From Ruminococcus sp. (GTDB taxonomy: Bacteria > Bacillota > Clostridia > Oscillospirales > Ruminococcaceae): 64,000 nucleotides of DNA. The DNA lies in the NCBI GenBank assembly GCA_015066815.1, contig SVNR01000003.1:1-64000 (forward strand), read 5' to 3'. Position numbers and translations under genes: made by a program. Of the stretch, positions 8,190-17,055 are shown piece by piece; within the stretch, counting starts at the first letter, position 1, and every line of letters begins with the position of its first letter. The notes under the pieces are model-generated. The model saw only the letters and a program-made list of their open reading frames with translations. It was not told the DNA's origin and made no database searches.

Positions 8190-9149
8190 ACTATGGTATC
8201 ATATACTGACAAGGAATGCCTTATATGCAAAAAAAAATTTACCGATTCGGAAGATCTTATAGTGTGTCCTGAGTGCGGAACACCTTATCACAGAAGCTGT
8301 TATCTTGAAAAGAAAAGCTGTATAAACTATGCTTTGCATGAAACCGGCGGAAGCTGGATGGCAGAAGAGATAGAAAAGAAAAAAGCAGAGGAGGAACTGA
8401 AAAAAGAGTGTCCTCAGTGTTCGCACCCCAATCCTCCGGAGGCTGACAAATGCGCCAAATGCTTTTCTGAGCTTGATGCAGAAGACGAATCAAATAATGA
8501 AAAAGAGAATCCCGGTATTGAGCTTGATCTTGATTCGGAGTACTTCGGACTCGATCCTAACGAGGTCATGGATGAAGAAACAGGTATCACGATCGGAGAG
8601 ATGGCTGATTACGCTAAAACAAACAGATTATACTACATGCTGATGTTCTCACGGCTAAAAAAAGCAGCTGTAAAGTTTTCAGTAAACATTCTTGCTTTTC
8701 TGTTTCCCGAATACTACTGCGGTGTGAGAAAAATGTATCTTCTTGCTTTTGTTATAGTTGTTCTGAGACTCCTTCTTCAGATACCGGCTGATCTGGAAAT
8801 GATAATACAGCTTGAGGAACAGGGGGCTCCGTTTAATACTATGATGTATCAGCCTCTGATGGAATACGTAAAAAACCACCGCTTCAGTCCGGGTGTTGTA
8901 AATACAGCAACTGCACTTGAAATGGCTCTGAAGGTAGTTTTCGGCCTTGTGGCAAACCAGCTTTATTTTATGCATACGATTTTAAAAATAAAAAAAATAA
9001 GAGGTAATCTTAATATAAGTATGGACTACAGAGCGACAGTAAAGCAAGCAGGAGGAACAAGCTATTTGTCTATACTCGTTGTTCTTCTTGTCGAAGTTTT
9101 TCTTGTATGTATATTCTTTTTTATTCTTATGTCACTTGCATATTTTTAA
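8187..9149 (+). CDS. RING/zinc-ribbon membrane protein of unknown function
   Basis: 320 residues. The N-terminus holds a treble-clef or RING-like cysteine set (CLICKKKF, CPECGTPYHRSCY) resembling the prokaryotic RING finger family, then a second zinc ribbon (CPQCSHPNPPEADKCAKC, about residues 75-92). An acidic linker follows, then a C-terminal half with about three hydrophobic segments (near residues 170-200, 245-265 and 290-320). Proteins of this layout are common in Clostridia and are often annotated only as zinc-ribbon or DUF2628-like; I cannot assign a role. The gene is transcribed from the promoter at 8050, is independent of neighbours, and has a palindrome-containing leader. Confidence 0.75.
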   Translation: MTMVSYTDKECLICKKKFTDSEDLIVCPECGTPYHRSCYLEKKSCINYALHETGGSWMAEEIEKKKAEEELKKECPQCSHPNPPEADKCAKCFSELDAEDESNNEKENPGIELDLDSEYFGLDPNEVMDEETGITIGEMADYAKTNRLYYMLMFSRLKKAAVKFSVNILAFLFPEYYCGVRKMYLLAFVIVVLRLLLQIPADLEMIIQLEEQGAPFNTMMYQPLMEYVKNHRFSPGVVNTATALEMALKVVFGLVANQLYFMHTILKIKKIRGNLNISMDYRATVKQAGGTSYLSILVVLLVEVFLVCIFFFILMSLAYF

Positions 9150-9158
9150 AAAAATCAC

Positions 9159-9187
9159 TTGACAAACAACTCGAAAAATGCTATAAT
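9159..9187 (+). promoter_or_regulatory. Consensus promoter of rpsF-ssb-rpsR
   Basis: A perfect TTGACA, 17 nt, TATAAT, placed 65 nt before the rpsF start. A small inverted repeat (TTGCTCACAA / TTGTGGGC) lies in the leader, where S6:S18 autogenous control acts in other bacteria. Confidence 0.9.
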
Positions 9188-9252
9188 TAGCATGTTATCC
9201 TTGCTCACAACAAGAAAATTGTGGGCGAAATCCAGAAGGAGGTGCAAGATTA

Positions 9253-9552
9253 ATGGCAAAGGTAAAAGAAACTTACGAATTAATGGTTATCTTCAACACA
9301 AAGCTTGGCGAAGACGGAATCAAGGAACTTGTTGAAAAGTTCAAGACAAGAATCGAAAAGAATGCTACACTCAATTCAGTAGATGAATGGGGTAAGCGTA
9401 AGCTGGCTTACGAGATTGAGGACGAAACAGAGGGTTATTATGTTCTTTACAACTTCGAGTCAACACCGGAATACCCGGCTGAGATCGAAAGAAGACTTAA
9501 CATCAACGAAAACGTTCTCCGTTCTTTAGTAACTGTTGCAGTTGCTAAGTAA
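9253..9552 (+). CDS. rpsF: 30S ribosomal protein S6
   Basis: A 99-residue S6 with the typical YELMVIFNTKLGEDGI start and RRLNINENVLRSLVTV end. It pairs with S18 in the 30S platform. AGAAGGAGG lies upstream of the ATG. First gene of the conserved rpsF-ssb-rpsR operon, with 21 bases to ssb. Confidence 0.98.
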   Translation: MAKVKETYELMVIFNTKLGEDGIKELVEKFKTRIEKNATLNSVDEWGKRKLAYEIEDETEGYYVLYNFESTPEYPAEIERRLNINENVLRSLVTVAVAK

Positions 9553-9573
9553 GTCGGAAAAAAGGAGGAAGTT

Positions 9574-10062
9574 ATGTTTAATAAGGTAATTCTCATGGGA
9601 AGACTGGTTGCAGATCCAGAATTGAGACAGACTCCTAGTAACATTTCCGTTTGCCGTTTCAGAATCGCAGTTGACAGAGGTTATAGCTCAAACAACGGCG
9701 AGAGACAGGCTGATTTCATTAGTATAGTAGCCTGGAGACAGTCAGCTGAGTTTGTCAGCAGATTTTTCTCCAAGGGTAAGATGATCATAGTTGAGGGTTC
9801 TCTCCGTAACGCAGACTATACGGATGCTAACGGAGTAAAGCACTACGCTATGGAGGTTCAGGCTGACAGGGTTTCCTTCGGCGAATCAAAATCTGCTTCA
9901 GCAGGTGGTTCATCATACCAGCAGGGCGGTTCGGGTAATTTCCAGCAGCCTTCATATCAGCAGAGTGAGCCTATGGCATCACAGTCTGCAAATGAATCAG
10001 TTCAGATAGGTGACTTAGGTGACTTTGAAGAAATCCTGAGTGACGGTGACGTTCCTTTCTGA
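9574..10062 (+). CDS. ssb: Single-stranded DNA-binding protein
   Basis: 162 residues. An OB fold covers residues 1-105 (MFNKVILMGRLVADPELRQT start; DFISIVAWRQSAEFVSRFFS core). A Gly/Gln/Ser-rich flexible tail follows, and the acidic tip ILSDGDVPF binds partner repair and replication proteins. The length is normal for the essential SSB. It sits between rpsF and rpsR as in most Firmicutes. Confidence 0.98.
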   Translation: MFNKVILMGRLVADPELRQTPSNISVCRFRIAVDRGYSSNNGERQADFISIVAWRQSAEFVSRFFSKGKMIIVEGSLRNADYTDANGVKHYAMEVQADRVSFGESKSASAGGSSYQQGGSGNFQQPSYQQSEPMASQSANESVQIGDLGDFEEILSDGDVPF

Positions 10063-10112
10063 TTTTAAAAAATTCGTTCAAGTAAAAAAATAAGTGTTGA
10101 GGAGGGTTAATC

Positions 10113-10367
10113 ATGGAAAAGGAAAAGGACAGAGAAAGAAGTCCTCGTAACGCAAAGAGATCACGCAAGAAGGTTTGCTCTTTCTGCGTAGACCGTGTAG
10201 AGGTTATCGATTATAAGGATGTAGCTAAGCTCAGAAAGAACATGACTGACAGAGCTAAGATCCTTCCAAGACGTGTTACAGGTACATGTGCTTTCCACCA
10301 GCGTGAACTTACAAAGGCTATCAAGAGAGCAAGACACATCGCTCTGCTTCCATACGTTAGCGAGTAA
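10113..10367 (+). CDS. rpsR: 30S ribosomal protein S18
   Basis: 84 residues, with the core [20 protein letters not shown] and the C-terminal [11 protein letters not shown] of S18. It keeps a Cys pair (CSFC) and a third Cys (GTCAFHQR), so it is a zinc-type (C+) S18 candidate. GAGGAGGG precedes the ATG. Last gene of the operon. Confidence 0.97.
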   Translation: MEKEKDRERSPRNAKRSRKKVCSFCVDRVEVIDYKDVAKLRKNMTDRAKILPRRVTGTCAFHQRELTKAIKRARHIALLPYVSE

Positions 10368-10381
10368 TTATATAAGCTGAT

Positions 10382-10417
10382 AATAAGCTGATTCTCTTTT
10401 TTTGAGGATCAGCTTAT
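10382..10417 (+). terminator. Hairpin at the end of the rpsF operon
   Basis: ATAAGCTGATTCTC / GAGGATCAGCTTAT forms a 14-bp stem with one mismatch, starting 15 nt after the rpsR stop. It is preceded by a partial direct repeat of ATAAGCTGAT. No T-run follows on the plus strand, so termination may be weak and the stem may mainly protect the 3' end. Confidence 0.55.
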
Positions 10418-10532
10418 AAAAAAAGTTTTGATTGTCAAAAAATGACGACTTTTTCATTAATTTGCATATTAGAAAAAATAAAGGAAATATGAGTCTCGAT
10501 TTTAAAAATCTGCAATTTTAAGTTTGGACATA

Positions 10533-10574
10533 AGAAACACCGTGCAGTCACAACGATAACTGCACGGTGTTTTG
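10533..10574. terminator. Terminator of the acyl-CoA ligase gene (minus) and backup for the rpsF operon
   Basis: A perfect 14-bp inverted repeat AAACACCGTGCAGT / ACTGCACGGTGTTT with a 10-nt loop. It is flanked by A on the left and T on the right, giving T-tracts on both strands. Confidence 0.85.
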
Positions 10575-10602
10575 CTGTCTTATAAAAAATCAGAGAAAAA
10601 AC

Positions 10603-12237
10603 TTAACCCTTAAGCTGTGTTGCGACAAGACTTTCACCGCAGTAGATTTTTCTGAGCTTTGGTTTTTCGATTTTTCCGGTAGGATTTCTCGGTACATCAG
10701 CAAAGATGATCTTGTGAGGACGCTTGTATCTCGGCATTGCCTTGCAGAACTCTGCTATCTCTTCTTCATCACATTGTGCCTCAGGCTTGAGTTCTATTAT
10801 TGCAGCTGTTATTTCGCCAAGTCGATGGTCGGGGAGCCCTATAACTGCAACGTCCTTTATTTTGTTGTTTGAACGGAGAAAATCTTCTATCTGAACGGGG
10901 TATATGTTTTCTCCTCCGCTTATGATAACATCTTTTTTTCTGTCAACAAGATAGATAAAACCGTCCTCATCTTCTTTTGCCATATCGCCTGTAAAGAGCC
11001 AGCCGTCTTTAAGAACCTCATCGGTTGCTTTCTTATCCTTATAGTAGCATGTCATAACGCCTGCACCTTTTACTGCAAGCTCGCCGACTTCGCCTTTATT
11101 TACGGTGTTTCTGTTTTCGTCTACGATACGAACATCCCAGCCGAATCCCGGTACGCCGATAGCTCCGACTTTATGTATATTATCAACTCCGAGATGAACA
11201 CAGCCGGGTCCTATTGATTCACTAAGACCGTAGTTGGTGTCGTAGCTGTGATTCGGAAATACTGACTTCCAGCGTTTTATAAGACTTGGCGGAACAGGCT
11301 GTGCTCCGATATGCATCAGACGCCACTGTGATGTTTCATAGTCAGAAAGATTTATTTCACCACGGTCTATTGCGTCAAGAATATCCTGTGCCCATGGAAC
11401 GAGAAGCCATACTATGGTGCATTTTTCTTCCGAAACTGCGTTTATTATGTTTATCGGCTTTACACCCTTGAGAAGAACTGCTTTTGAACCGGACAGGAGA
11501 CTTCCGAACCAGTGCATTTTTGCTCCTGTGTGATAAAGAGGAGGAATACATAAGAAAACATCATCCTCTGTCTGTCCGTGATGCTTCTGTTCAACAATAC
11601 ATGAATGCATAAGGCTTTCGTGGTTATGGAGAATAGCCTTCGGAAATCCTGTAGTACCGGAAGAAAAATAAATAGCTGCATCATCTTTGTCGCAAAGCTT
11701 TGTTTCAGGCGTACTGCTTGAATGATTTGCGGCAAGGTGAAGATAGTTTTCAGCAAAAGTAGGGCAGTTGTCTCCTACAAAGAAAACAAGCTTGACCTTA
11801 GGGATGTTGTCGCATATTTCTTCCATACGTCCTATGAACTCGGGTCCGAATATGATTGTGTTGGTATCGGCAAGTTCGAGGCAGTATTTTATTTCTGCGG
11901 AGGTGTATCTGTAGTTGAGCGGAACAGCAAGTGCACCTGTTTTTAATATACCGAAGTAGATGGGGAGCCATTCTAATCCGTTCATAAGGAGTATACCGAC
12001 TTTATCTCCTTTTTTGATCCCTCTGCTCATGAGGAGATTTGCACATCGGTTGGCTTTTTCGTTGAAAACACTCCAGGTTATTTCTCGTCTGTAGGTTTCA
12101 CATGTGCTCTGTTCGATAAGCTCATATTCCTTCCATGTAACTCGTCTGAGTTCCTGTACTTCAGGATTTATTTCAACAAGAGCTGTTTTATCGCCTCGCT
12201 TTGCAGCGTTTTCTTCAAGCAATTTTGTTATTGGCAT
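10603..12237 (-). CDS. AMP-forming acyl-CoA ligase
   Basis: A 544-residue member of the ANL superfamily that activates a carboxylic acid to its acyl-CoA through an acyl-adenylate. Motifs: P-loop YFSSGTTGFPKA, A5-type YGLSESIGPG, A7-type LFTGDMAKEDEDG, hinge region DRKKDVIISGGENI and the C-terminal catalytic lysine in NPTGKIEKPK. The substrate chain length cannot be read from the sequence; medium/long-chain fatty or branched acids are likely. Start: the ATG at 12237 (MPITKLLEENAA) has AGAAAGGA nine bases upstream. The open frame runs 15 codons further upstream without a good ribosome site. Single gene; the nearby asn operon has its own promoter. Confidence 0.92.
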   Translation of the reverse strand: MPITKLLEENAAKRGDKTALVEINPEVQELRRVTWKEYELIEQSTCETYRREITWSVFNEKANRCANLLMSRGIKKGDKVGILLMNGLEWLPIYFGILKTGALAVPLNYRYTSAEIKYCLELADTNTIIFGPEFIGRMEEICDNIPKVKLVFFVGDNCPTFAENYLHLAANHSSSTPETKLCDKDDAAIYFSSGTTGFPKAILHNHESLMHSCIVEQKHHGQTEDDVFLCIPPLYHTGAKMHWFGSLLSGSKAVLLKGVKPINIINAVSEEKCTIVWLLVPWAQDILDAIDRGEINLSDYETSQWRLMHIGAQPVPPSLIKRWKSVFPNHSYDTNYGLSESIGPGCVHLGVDNIHKVGAIGVPGFGWDVRIVDENRNTVNKGEVGELAVKGAGVMTCYYKDKKATDEVLKDGWLFTGDMAKEDEDGFIYLVDRKKDVIISGGENIYPVQIEDFLRSNNKIKDVAVIGLPDHRLGEITAAIIELKPEAQCDEEEIAEFCKAMPRYKRPHKIIFADVPRNPTGKIEKPKLRKIYCGESLVATQLKG

Positions 12238-12384
12238 TTTTATAATTCCTTTCTGAAAAATTTTACTGACTATAATTTTCACTGCATATCAGAAATAGTA
12301 AACGTCAGATAGATATATCGTTTATATAAAAAGTACGCAGATTATGGAAAAGTCTGCGTACTTTTCTTTGGAGTATCTTAGGAA

Positions 12385-13395
12385 TCAAAGAAGTGTTATT
12401 CCGCGTTCGGCACATTTTTTGATCATTTCATCAGGCCAGAGTGATGACTGTACTTCACCTATATGTGCTTTTTCAAGAAGGAGCATGCATAGTCTTGACT
12501 GTCCGATACCGCCCCCGATAGTAAGCGGAAGAATATTTTCAGATATCATCTTGTGATATTCAAAACGCATTCTGTCCTCGGCGCCGTATTCCTGAAGCTG
12601 TTTTTTCAGTGAGTCTGCGTCTACTCTGATTCCCATTGAGGATATTTCGAGGGCATTATCGAGTACATCGTCCCAGAAAAGAATATCTCCGTTCAGAGTC
12701 CAGTCATCGTAGTCCGGAGCTCTTCCGTCATGCTTTTCACCGCTTGCAAGTCTGTTTCCGATCTGCATGATAAAAACGGTTTTATGCTTCTGTGTTATGA
12801 GTCTTTCACGTTCCTTAGGAGTATTGTGCGGATACATATCCTCAAGCTCCTGAGTTGTAATGAAGTATGGAGTATCACATATCTGTGAGGTGAGCTGAGG
12901 ATAACGGAGATTTACCTTTCTTTTTGTATATGCTATAGCTTTTACGATATATCTTACTGTTTCCTTGAGAAATTCGATATTGCGCTGTTCTTTTGTGATG
13001 ACCTTTTCCCAGTCCCACTGGTCAACGAATATCGAGTGAGTATTGTCCGTGTCATCGTCACGTCTGATAGCGTTCATATCTGTATAAATTCCTTCGCCGG
13101 GATTGTAGCCGTAACGATGAAGAGCCATTCTTTTCCACTTTGCGAGTGACTGGACTACTTCGGCATCTGTATTTATTTCTTTTATATCAAACACTACTTT
13201 TCTTTCTGTGCCATTCAGGTCATCGTTGATACCGCTGTTGCTTGTGACAAGAAGAGGTGCAGAAACACGGTCGAGTGTAACTGCAAACGCAAGAGCCTGC
13301 TGAAAAATATCCTTGATATACTTTATGGCATGCTGGGTTTCTCTGAGAGAGAGTATTGGTTTGTAGCCTTCCGGTAAATACAGTGATTTTGACAT
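12385..13395 (-). CDS. asnA: Aspartate-ammonia ligase (AsnA)
   Basis: Makes asparagine from aspartate, ammonia and ATP. The 336-residue class II aaRS-like fold has LYLPEGYKPILSLRETQ, the substrate region SAPLLVTSNSGINDDLNG and the C-terminal motif LTIGGGIGQSRLCMLLL, typical of AsnA. The preferred start is the second ATG (13395), because AAAAGGA lies 9 bases upstream, whereas the first ATG (13404) abuts that site. It sits 22 bases downstream of asnS and is cotranscribed under the asparagine T-box. Confidence 0.96.
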   Translation of the reverse strand: MSKSLYLPEGYKPILSLRETQHAIKYIKDIFQQALAFAVTLDRVSAPLLVTSNSGINDDLNGTERKVVFDIKEINTDAEVVQSLAKWKRMALHRYGYNPGEGIYTDMNAIRRDDDTDNTHSIFVDQWDWEKVITKEQRNIEFLKETVRYIVKAIAYTKRKVNLRYPQLTSQICDTPYFITTQELEDMYPHNTPKERERLITQKHKTVFIMQIGNRLASGEKHDGRAPDYDDWTLNGDILFWDDVLDNALEISSMGIRVDADSLKKQLQEYGAEDRMRFEYHKMISENILPLTIGGGIGQSRLCMLLLEKAHIGEVQSSLWPDEMIKKCAERGITLL

Positions 13396-13417
13396 GACGA
13401 TCATTCCTTTTCTGATA

Positions 13418-14788
13418 TTATCTTATGCTTCCGACTGTTCTTGGATACAGTATAACGTCTCTGATATTTGAAACACCTGTAACATACATTATGAGACGTT
13501 CAAAACCAAGACCAAAACCGCCGTGAGGTACAGAGCCGAATTTTCTGAGATCGAGATAATCGCCGTAGAGCTCAAGGTTCATATCTCTGTCGTTCATTGC
13601 GGCTACGAGTTTATCATAGTTTGCTTCACGTTCGCTTCCTCCGATTATTTCGCCTACGCCCGGAACAAGAAGGTCAACAGCAGCAACTGTTTTTCCGTCC
13701 GGATTCTGCTTCATATAGAAGGATTTTATTTCCTTAGGATAGTCAGTTACAAAAACAGCCTTCTTGAACACCTTTTCTGCGATATAGCGTTCATGCTCTG
13801 TCTGAAGGTCACAGCCCCATGATACAGGATATACAAAATCCTCGCCTGATTCCTGAAGAAGCTTGATGACGTCTGTATAAGTAACTACTCCGAAGTCGTG
13901 TGAGATAAGATCCTCAAGTCTTTCGATTATTCCGTTTTCAAAGTGATTGTCAAAAAACTTCATTTCGTCCTTGCAGGTATCAAGAAGTTCACGGATAACT
14001 GTCTTGAGCATATCCTCAGCCATTTCTATTATATCAGGAAGCTCAGCAAATGCTACTTCAGGTTCAACATGCCAGAACTCAGCAAGATGCTTTGGTGTGT
14101 TACTGTTTTCTGCACGGAAGCTTGGTCCGAATGTATATATCTTACCCATAGCCATAGCTGCAACTTCGCCTTCAAGCTGGCCTGAAACACTGAGTCCTGC
14201 ACGCTTGCCGAAGAAGTCGTTTGCGTAGTATTCATCTGCGTTCTTGTATTCTGTTGAGTAACCGATAGTAGATACCTGGAACATTTCACCTGCACCCTCG
14301 CAGTCACTGCCTGTGATGAGAGGAGTGTTTATATAAACATAGTTTCTGCTCTGGAAGTATCTGTGTATGGATTCTGCAAGAACGGAACGTACACGCCATA
14401 CTGCATTGAATGTATTTGTACGGCCTCTCAGATGCGGCATAGTTCTTAAAAACTCAAGAGTATGTCTTTTTTTCTGGAGCGGGTATTCGAGAGGGCATTC
14501 GCCTATAAGCTCGATTGAAGAAGCGTTTATTTCAACTGCATCCTGACGTGCTTCAACTACAGTACCTTCAACCTTGATAGAGGAGCCGAGTCTGAGTGCG
14601 TTTTCATATTCGATTCCGGATGCCTTGTCGATAACGATCTGAAGGTGCTTGAGTGATGTACCGTCGTTAAGCTCGATAAAGGCTACATTTTTTGAATTTC
14701 TTGCCGTGCGTACCCAGCCGCATACGGTTACCGTCTGTCCGATATATCCGGAGTTGTTGAGTATTTCTTTGATGTCGATGTGTTTCAT
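13418..14788 (-). CDS. asnS: Asparaginyl-tRNA synthetase
   Basis: Charges tRNA-Asn. The 456-residue class IIb enzyme has an N-terminal OB-fold anticodon domain (about 15-105, VTVCGWVRTARNSKNVAFIE), motif 2 FGPSFRAENSNTPKHLAEFW and motif 3 GFGLGFERLIMY. The start at 14788 is favoured because AAAGGA lies ten bases upstream; the ATG at 14797 nearly touches that site. The gene is preceded by a T-box leader and followed by asnA, so tRNA charging and amino-acid synthesis are regulated together. Confidence 0.97.
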   Translation of the reverse strand: MKHIDIKEILNNSGYIGQTVTVCGWVRTARNSKNVAFIELNDGTSLKHLQIVIDKASGIEYENALRLGSSIKVEGTVVEARQDAVEINASSIELIGECPLEYPLQKKRHTLEFLRTMPHLRGRTNTFNAVWRVRSVLAESIHRYFQSRNYVYINTPLITGSDCEGAGEMFQVSTIGYSTEYKNADEYYANDFFGKRAGLSVSGQLEGEVAAMAMGKIYTFGPSFRAENSNTPKHLAEFWHVEPEVAFAELPDIIEMAEDMLKTVIRELLDTCKDEMKFFDNHFENGIIERLEDLISHDFGVVTYTDVIKLLQESGEDFVYPVSWGCDLQTEHERYIAEKVFKKAVFVTDYPKEIKSFYMKQNPDGKTVAAVDLLVPGVGEIIGGSEREANYDKLVAAMNDRDMNLELYGDYLDLRKFGSVPHGGFGLGFERLIMYVTGVSNIRDVILYPRTVGSIR

Positions 14789-14804
14789 TGATTTCATATC
14801 CTTT

Positions 14805-15073
14805 CAAAAAAATAACTCCCGTCCTGAGAACAGGACGGGAGAATAAATTTACCCGTGGTACCACCTGAATTACCGTTTATATAGAAAACGGTCACTCTCT
14901 CTGCGTAACGTGCAGAATACGACGCCCCTAATAACCTTCTGCCTGAAGACTTTCAGTTTGCTGCTCCCGGGTGTTATTCACACAGACTCTGCTATGCGGT
15001 TTGCACTGTCCCGCACTCACTGTGAACGATTTTCTGTATTACTTCTCCCGATCGTTGCATTTAGATTTACAGA
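14805..15073 (-). ncRNA. Asparagine T-box riboswitch with terminator
   Basis: On the minus strand the leader shows the T-box sequence GGTGGTACCACGGGT (about 14851-14865), then a terminator with 11-bp arms CTCCCGTCCTG / CAGGACGGGAG (14816-14841) and seven U. Stem I contains the GGGAGAAGTAAT loop-E-like motif. A candidate specifier AAC (14973-14975, in GAATAACACC) would read asparagine. Uncharged tRNA-Asn pairing to the T-box bulge would favour the antiterminator and turn on asnS-asnA. The specifier assignment is by eye. Confidence 0.92.
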
Positions 15074-15079
15074 TATAAT

Positions 15080-15109
15080 TATAACATTAACGCTGTATGT
15101 GTGTCAAGA
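15080..15109 (-). promoter_or_regulatory. Promoter of the T-box asnS-asnA operon
   Basis: Minus-strand TTGACA (15104-15109), 18-nt spacer, TATAAT (15080-15085), placing the transcript start near 15073. Confidence 0.85.
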
Positions 15110-15310
15110 GTCGGGAAGGGGTTTTTGCGGGAATTTTTATAAGAGAATATTAAGATTTTAGTGTTTTCACGGAAAAATATTTTTTTGCAAACTTTACAGT
15201 TATATTCTGAACCTTATGATAATTTAATATTATTTTAAGATTTTATGTTTATAATTAAGAAAATACGATCAGGTACTATTGATATATATCATATGTATAA
15301 ATTTATTAAT

Positions 15311-15332
15311 ACTGCCTTGCGCATCCGTTTCC
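15311..15332 (-). repeat. Fragment of repeat module B
   Basis: TGCCTTGCGCATCCGTTTCC reads, in reverse complement, as the 3' half of module B (GGAACGGATGTGCAAGGCA at 44657-44675) with two differences. The rest of 15110-15403 is AT-rich, holds no gene, and shows no promoter I would defend. Confidence 0.65.
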
Positions 15333-15403
15333 TATAATGAAACAATAAACAAAACCGGACTTTTATGTCTTTTTAAAAATAAAGTATGAAAGGATGAGAA
15401 AAT

Positions 15404-16111
15404 ATGTCAAACATACTCATAGCTGATGATAATCAGGAGTTTGCAGATATACTCAGTGAGTATACAAAGAGGGAGGGGTATACGGTTTTTCTGGCTTCTG
15501 ACGGCGGTAAAGCGTTGGAATTGTTCAAAGAAAATGACTTTGATATGATTCTTCTTGATGTATCTATGCCTGTAATTGACGGCTTTGACGTGTGCAGATA
15601 TATAAGAAGGACATCGAACGTACCGGTTATCATGATCACAAGCCGGGGTGACGATTATGACAAAATAATGGGACTCGGCATAGGAGCAGATGATTATATA
15701 GTAAAGCCGTGTTCTCCTAATGAGGTCATTGCACGTATGAGAGCGATACTCAGAAGGATATGGTTTGAGCATGAAGGGAGTAATTCGGATAATCATCTTA
15801 AAATATTCAATCTTGAAATAGACCTTGAAAATTTTTCTGCGTTCATAGATAAAAAAGAAATTGTACTTACGAAAAAAGAGCTTGAGATATTATGGACGCT
15901 TGCAAAAAATAAAGAAAAGGTTTTTACAAGAGAAAACCTTCTCAACAGCTTATGGGGGTACGAGTATTACGGTGACTGCAGGACAGTTGATTCACATATA
16001 AAAAGACTTCGTGCAAAGCTTGATGCGTATCCTCATGAGAAGTGGAAGATCAGAACTATATGGGGACTGGGATATAAGTTTGAGGTGACAGACGATGACA
16101 AAAAAATCTGA
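15404..16111 (+). CDS. OmpR-family response regulator
   Basis: 235 residues. A receiver domain (1-118) has acidic pocket DD at 8-9, phospho-acceptor D52 in ILLDVSMP and the conserved lysine in YIVKP. A winged-helix DNA-binding domain (about 130-230) includes LTKKELEILWTLAKN and VDSHIKRLRAKL...RTIWGLGYKF. ATG with AAAGGATGAG upstream. The stop overlaps the start of the histidine kinase gene by 17 bases. The target genes are unknown; the layout resembles VanR/PhoP-like systems. Confidence 0.95.
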   Translation: MSNILIADDNQEFADILSEYTKREGYTVFLASDGGKALELFKENDFDMILLDVSMPVIDGFDVCRYIRRTSNVPVIMITSRGDDYDKIMGLGIGADDYIVKPCSPNEVIARMRAILRRIWFEHEGSNSDNHLKIFNLEIDLENFSAFIDKKEIVLTKKELEILWTLAKNKEKVFTRENLLNSLWGYEYYGDCRTVDSHIKRLRAKLDAYPHEKWKIRTIWGLGYKFEVTDDDKKI

Positions 16112-16847
16112 AGCTATGGATAAGCCTGAAGAGAAAACATCTGAGAGCGGAAAAGAAAACTGTATAGGTCTTGATTTTATATCGGACGTGGCGCATGAGC
16201 TTCGTACACCTATCGCGGTACTCAGGGGGTCACTTGAGGCGCTTTGTGACGGGGTTGTCTGCGAAAAGGAAAAGGTCGGAGAATACCATCGTCATATGCT
16301 TTCGGAAAGCATATATCTTCAGCGTCTTGTAAACGACCTTCTTGAATATTCAAGACTTCAGAACAGCGGCTTTAAAATTTTTAAGGAGCCGGTAAATGTC
16401 TGCGATGTGATTTCAGACGTGTGCAGGAGTGCAGGCAGTCTTGCTGTTAAAAGAAATATAAAGATAATAAGAGAAGTCAGCTCTTATGTATATATGATAA
16501 ACGGAGACTATGCGAGACTAAGACAGATGTTTACCGTGGTGCTCGATAACGCTGTTAAGTTTTCAGGTGACGATCAAAAAGTTCTGGTAGAAGAAAAAAT
16601 CAACGGAGAAAAGCTTATAGTGAGCATAAAAGACAACGGCTGCGGGATAGCAGCTGAAGATCTTGATAATATTTTTAAAAAGTTTCACAGAGTGATGTCT
16701 GTACAGAACAGGAGCGGTTCGGGGCTCGGACTTCCGATAGCACGTGAGATTGCCGACAGGCATGGAGCAGAAATATCCGTAGACAGCAAACAGGGAAGAG
16801 GAACAGTATTTACATTTACCTTCTGTTCAGAAAATGCGGACAAATGA
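16095..16847 (+). CDS. Soluble short sensor histidine kinase
   Basis: 250 residues containing only the catalytic core: the DHp helix with H-box FISDVAHELRTPIAVL (about residues 30-45), an N-box region LDNAVKFSG, G1 DNGCGI and G2 GSGLGLPIA. There is no transmembrane segment, HAMP or PAS domain; just about 28 hydrophilic residues precede the H-box. The start is fixed by overlap with the regulator gene and GAGGTGA upstream, so this does not look like a truncated gene model. It must sense through a partner or act in the cytoplasm. Confidence 0.92.
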   Translation: MTKKSEAMDKPEEKTSESGKENCIGLDFISDVAHELRTPIAVLRGSLEALCDGVVCEKEKVGEYHRHMLSESIYLQRLVNDLLEYSRLQNSGFKIFKEPVNVCDVISDVCRSAGSLAVKRNIKIIREVSSYVYMINGDYARLRQMFTVVLDNAVKFSGDDQKVLVEEKINGEKLIVSIKDNGCGIAAEDLDNIFKKFHRVMSVQNRSGSGLGLPIAREIADRHGAEISVDSKQGRGTVFTFTFCSENADK

Positions 16848-16955
16848 GCTTTAGGAAAATATGATTCTTTCTATGTAGTAAAATAGAACAAAAACGACAT
16901 GCTTCAAAAAAGAAAAAATGTACGGTTAAACGATGAAAAAATCCCTTCAAACCTA

Positions 16956-16983
16956 TTGACAAACAACATTTTTATGGTATAAT
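16956..16983 (+). promoter_or_regulatory. Promoter of the rpsL (str) operon
   Basis: TTGACA, 16 nt, TATAAT, followed by a small leader stem (GTGTGG / TCACAC, about 16990-17007) and AAGGAGG before rpsL. Confidence 0.85.
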
Positions 16984-17055
16984 TAATAGGTGTGGTGCCA
17001 TATCACACTATTTCTTATAATCTTAAGAAAATCATTAAAAGAAGGAGGAAAAATA

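Noticed and set aside
16990-17055. Longer S12 protein from an upstream start
   Set aside because: S12 length and the AAGGAGG site fix the start at 17056.
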